Source: Girardinichthys multiradiatus (taxonomy: Eukaryota; Chordata; Actinopteri; Cyprinodontiformes; Goodeidae). From it: a stretch of DNA of 64,000 bases. Numbering within the stretch: position 1 is the first letter of the stretch; each line of letters begins with the position of its first letter. Positions 60,212-64,000 of the stretch are shown piece by piece. The DNA lies in the NCBI RefSeq assembly GCF_021462225.1, contig NC_061804.1, positions 38,081,975-38,145,974 on the forward strand, in the 5' to 3' direction. Under the pieces are notes generated by a model. That model was not told where the DNA came from and made no database searches. It was given only the letters and a program-made list of their open reading frames with translations. Both the position numbers and the translations under genes were made by a program.

Positions 60212-61783
60212 CACTGCTCAAAAAATAAAGGGAACACTCAAATAACACATCCTAGATTTGAATGAATGAAATATTCTCATTGGATACTTTGTTCTGTACA
60301 AAGTTGAATGTGCTGACAACAAAATCACACAAAAATCATCGATGGAAATCAAATTTATTAACCAATGGAGGCCTGGATTTGGAGTCACACACAAAATTAA
60401 AGTGGAAAAACACACTACAGGCTGATCCAACTTTGATGTAATGTCCTTAAAACAAGTCAAAATGAGGCTCAGTATTGTGTGTGACCTCCATGTGTCTGTA
60501 TGACCTCCCTACAATGCCTGGGCATGCTCCTGATGAGACGGTGGATGGTCTCCTGAGGGATCTCCTCCCAGACCTGGACTAAAGCATCCACCAACTCCTG
60601 GACAGTCTGTGGTGCAACGTGACGTTGGTGGATGGAGCGAGACATGATGTCTCAGATGTGCTCAATCGGATTCAAGTCTGGGGAACGGGCGGGCCAGTCC
60701 ATAGCTTCAATGTCTTCATCTTGCAGGAACTGCTGACACACTCCAGCTACATGAGGTCTAGCATTGTCCTGCATTAGGAGGAACCCAGGGCCAACCGCAC
60801 CAGCATATGGTCTCACAAGGGGTCTGAGGATCTCATCTTGGTACCTAATGGCAGTCAGGCTACCTCTGGCGAGCACATGGAGGGCTGTGCGGCTCTCCAA
60901 AGAAATGCCATCCCACACCATTACTGACCCACTGCCAAACCGGTCATGCTGAAGGATGTTGCAGGCAGCAGATCTCTCTCCACGGTGTCTCCAGACTCTG
61001 TCACGTCTGTCACATGTGCTCAGTGTGAAACTGCTTTTATCTGTGAAGAGCACAGGGCGCCAGTGGCGAATTTGCCGATCCTGGTGTTCTCTGGCAAATG
61101 CCAAGCATCCTGCAAGGTGTTGGGCTGTGAGCACAACCCCCATTTGTGGACGTCGGGCCCTCATACCATCCTCATGGAGTCGGTTTCTAACCGTTTGTGC
61201 AGACACATGCACATTTGTGGCCTGCTGGAGGTCATTTTGCAGGGTTCTGGCAGTGCTCCTCCTGCTCCTCCTTGCACAATGGTGGAGGTAGCGGTCCTGC
61301 TGCTGGGTTGTTGCCCTCCTACGGCCTCCTCCACGTCTCCTGGTGTACTGGCCTGCCTCCTGGTAGCGCCTCCAGGCTCTGGACACTACGCTGACAGACA
61401 CAACAAACCTTCTTGCCACAGCTCACATTGATGTGCCATCCTGGATGAGCTGCACTACCTGAGCCACTTGTGTGGGTTGTAGAGTCCGTCTCAAGCACGA
61501 GTGTGAAAGCACCACCAACATTCAAAAGAGACCAAAACATCAGTCAGAAAGCATAGGTACTGAGAAGTGGTCTGTGGTCCCCACCTGCAGAACCACTCCT
61601 TTATTGAGTGTCTTGCTAATCACCAAATATTTCCCCCTGTTGTCTATTCCATTTGAACAACATCATGTGAAATTGATTGTCAATCAGTGTTGCTTCCTAA
61701 GTGGACAGTTTGATTTCACAGAAGTTTGATTTACTTGGAGTTATATTGTATTGGTTAAGTGCCCCTATTTTTTTTGAGCAGTG
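60212..61783 (-). mobile_element. Tc1-like element, copy G (1572 bp)
   Basis: The ends are CACTGCTCAAAAAATAAAG and the complement of TTTTTTTTGAGCAGTG, each next to TA (60210-60211 and 61784-61785). A truncated sister copy is at 34207-35108. This terminus type is very common in fish genomes. It lies antisense in med13 intron 3. Confidence 0.92.
60469..61494 (-). pseudogene. Tc1 transposase, copy G, nonsense mutations
   Basis: Readable from [19 protein letters not shown] through [20 protein letters not shown] (DNA-binding region), VLFTDKSSF (first catalytic Asp, with Lys where Glu is usual), [11 protein letters not shown] (second Asp) and [10 protein letters not shown] (Glu), DD34E spacing, to a GGHTQY end at 60469. 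The presumed start codon reads TTG (61492-61494). A TGA follows TSM near 61430, where the sister pattern has a codon for Arg, and a Trp codon after EHI is TGA at 60652-60654. The longest uninterrupted part is 255 codons. Not functional. Confidence 0.85.
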
Positions 61784-61849
61784 TATATGTAAGCATTTAC
61801 TCAGTAGGCATACAAAAACATTTGCACATGGCTGCAACAACGGGACGCT

Positions 61850-62330
61850 TTGATTGCATGGAATGCTGGGAGGTGAACGCGTGAGTCCTCGTGGCAGGCG
61901 GACGCAGAGAGCAGCACTCGGATAAGTAGGACAGAGCAGGATAAAGGGCCTCCAGTCTGGGGCTAAAGTGCTAAATTTATCCCCTCCCTGCTCCCAGCAC
62001 CGCACAAACACACACAGAGACGGGTCTTCAAACATGCTTGTCCACAATAGGCATGCGAGCCACTCGGCATCAAGCTGGCACATCAGGCACAAGAAATGCA
62101 GCCAGGAGAAAGTGTGCATCAGTCCTAGTGGGCCACCGTGCAAACATACCAGTCGCACCGAACAAGTCAACCCCTCTCCTCAGGACCCGCTCCCCAGCTC
62201 TCGCACTTGCATGGTCTTTAGAACAGGAACTCAAGGAATACCGGGATGTCGGAATGTGTGACCTGGAGCTTGACCCGTATGTTGCGAGGGAGATCCTTTC
62301 TAAAAAATATATATCACTTTTAAAGGTAAT
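61850..62330 (+). other. CpG-enriched patch with a coding-like stretch
   Basis: CpG dinucleotides and GC content rise well above the neighbourhood (roughly 20 CpG in 440 bp by eye). Within it, after CCCCTCTCCTCAG, an open frame reads EQELKEYRDVGMCDLELD and then YVAREILSKKY, ending at AAG before GTAATC, which resembles a donor. I do not recognise the protein, and it is not the MED13 continuation. It could be an alternative exon or promoter, or an unfamiliar repeat. Confidence 0.3.
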
Positions 62331-63865
62331 CAAAATGGTTTTTATTTATAAAATTCATTGATTGAAATGGTGCGCAATTTTACTTCACCGAGGTTTTATT
62401 TGTCCCTTCCATCGATGTACTGTTTTGAATTAAAATGACATCCTTTCCAGTGAATTTATTCAGAGGCTACCGCAGAGCACGGGGCCAACGAAGGTCTGAA
62501 AAACTTGTCATAGTTAATCCATCAGCTGTCATTCCCTGCTTTTCTGCCCCTCCCTTTTCCTCCATCCTTTTCTAAGAAACCATGATTCTGACTGTAGTGT
62601 CTTAATCCAGAGGTTCAGACAGATGGTTGCATTGAAAGCTAATCCTTTTTGTGTTCTTTAGATGCTCCATCTCTGCACATGTTTGCAGCGTGTGAGAAAT
62701 CTGGAAATTCAGGTGCATGAACCGATCTGTTGCAAGCCAAAAGTATTTTCACTTTGTATTCCCAGCTTGTGAAAAAAAAAAAAAACAACTAGAGGGTTGC
62801 AGTAGAATACAGCACATCATTTATTCTTTTCTTCCATAGTACAAGTGGTTACTTGTAGTTCATGTAGTATTTATGGCAGTAAAGTGATATTGATTCTGTC
62901 ATCAGTAACCATTTGAAAAGTGCAGTGGAGTCAGATGTTGTCTCTCTGAAGAGGCGTGAAGCATCTTTGCTGTACATATAATGTTATCTCTGAATTTTAC
63001 TTGCGAAACACGGATTATTTTGAAGTAATTGGCAATTATTTTACAACCTCATAACCTGTACTGCATGTCATTACGTTTCTGTGACTTCATGGCTTTTAAA
63101 TAATTACAAATACTGTTTTCAACACATTTTAAGTCTAATATCTGTTAAGTCTGTTCATTTCACTAAATAATATATCTTAAGGTTTTGAAAGCATCTGCAA
63201 CTGGAGCGATATTCTGATTGCTTCACAAGCTGCTCTATCAGAATAGGGATTTGGTTGCCAAATGGGTTGTTTAGAGCAGGAGTTGTATCTCAGACTGAGC
63301 CGGGGACGTTTTGACTGACAGCAGGGGCTTCAGAGACACAATGGTGTGCACATGTGTCAGTTTGTGCGGCTGGAACCTGACCCGACGTCAGGGTTATGTC
63401 AGAATCATCTTTATTCACCTCCAGCTGTAGATGTGTGTGGTTATGATCCGCTCTCTGTGGATCGGATTTCTTCTTCTTCTCTCTTTTTTTGTGTGGACAT
63501 GCCGTTCTATCTCTTCCTATTTCTCTCTCCCTTCCAAGTCTAATCTGACATTTATAAAGTCAGCCTGCTTTCCATTTGTGGCAGAAGGAAATCAATTCAA
63601 AGTAATAGACATGTGGGGAAAGTGCCAGGCTTAACAGTCGCCTGTGTAAAGCAGAGGTTGGCCCTTTAGCCGGTGTGTTTCCATGCCGTGTGTGTTTTTG
63701 GTGTCTCTTTGGCAGCAGGCTGTGCTGTTTTTTCCCAGTGGTCAGGTGGCTAGACTGGAGGAAAGATGATATCACCCGATTCACTGCTGTTAATCATGCT
63801 CACCTTGTCTTCTGCCCTGCCTCCCTTTTATTTGTTATTGTTGTCTCACAAATAACATTTTGCTG

Positions 63866-64000
63866 CAGTACCTTGCTAAAGTATTCATACCGCTTTTACA
63901 TTTTACTTTTGCCTTGTTACAATCACAAACATCAGCATGTTTTGGATGATTTTATGTGATTAAGCTAAAATTTTATACTTTGTTTTAACCTTTTTTTTTT
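63866..64000 (+). mobile_element. Left end of a Tc1-like relic, cut by the window
   Basis: Starts CAGTACCTTGCTAAAGTATT and continues with TTGCCTTGTTACAATCACAA and TTTTATGTGATTAAGC, the left terminal repeat of the CAGTGCCTTGCAAAAGTATT family. The rest lies outside. Confidence 0.65.

Larger units (their letters stand above)
52480..64000 (+). other. med13: med13 intron 3, incomplete
   Basis: Donor GTATGG at 52480; no acceptor that resumes med13 is found before the window ends. It contains a MITE with a nested SINE, an intact-looking Tc1 element, a second Tc1 group copy, a CpG-enriched patch and the start of a Tc1 relic. The stretches 52480-53300, 54956-56759, 58370-60211 and 62340-63865 hold nothing I recognise except pyrimidine-rich runs (for example 58612-58692). 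Confidence 0.85.

Overview
The window looks like intergenic and intronic DNA from a teleost fish. It has short coding exons with canonical GT/AG borders, very long introns, many Tc1/mariner transposons of fish type, tRNA-derived SINEs, a LINE tail, MITEs and microsatellites. The composition is AT-rich, with CpG density rising near 23.4-24.3 kb and again near 61.9-62.3 kb. Nothing prokaryotic (operons, CRISPR, integrons) is present.

The one host gene I can support is med13, a subunit of the Mediator CDK8 kinase module, on the + strand. Its first three coding exons lie at 24159-24224, 38015-38249 and 52311-52479. They encode about the first 157 residues, most of the start of the Med13 N-terminal domain. 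Reading phases agree across both introns (phase 0, then phase 1), and exon 3 ends in phase 2, so the gene runs beyond the right edge. The sequence fits MED13 better than MED13L. A CpG-enriched, TATA-less stretch with a CCAAT box and a YY1-like site precedes exon 1, and a short uORF ends six bases before the start codon.

Layout: 1-23.4 kb is intergenic and repeat-rich. It holds a SINE, a (TG)n tract, a 7 x 25 bp minisatellite, a three-deep nest of Tc1-like elements (3.1-7.2 kb), a LINE tail, a degenerate tandem repeat, a second nested Tc1 pair (13.3-15.9 kb), a Harbinger-like terminal-inverted-repeat element (16.2-17.9 kb) and a relic with a Myb/SANT-like fragment beside a strong hairpin. 23.4-24.2 kb is the med13 promoter and exon 1. 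24.2-38.0 kb is intron 1, 38.2-52.3 kb is intron 2, and 52.5 kb onward is intron 3; each carries Tc1 copies and MITEs.

There are at least four Tc1-like groups. One is a 1.61 kb DD34E element with about 200 bp inverted repeats, in three near-complete copies: 4277-5886, 39553-41160 and 56760-58369. Only the last keeps an intact reading frame with the full DDE triad. The second is a 1.24-1.27 kb element with about 31 bp terminal repeats and DD36E spacing (two copies). The third is a 1.57 kb element whose ends begin CACTGCTCAAAAAA (one full, one truncated copy). The rest are older relics. The most unusual observations are a compensated frameshift that removes the first catalytic Asp but keeps the frame open, a 119 bp segment duplicated on both sides of exon 2, and a 38 bp palindrome exactly at the broken end of a truncated transposon. 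I found no clear sign of a previously undescribed biological system.
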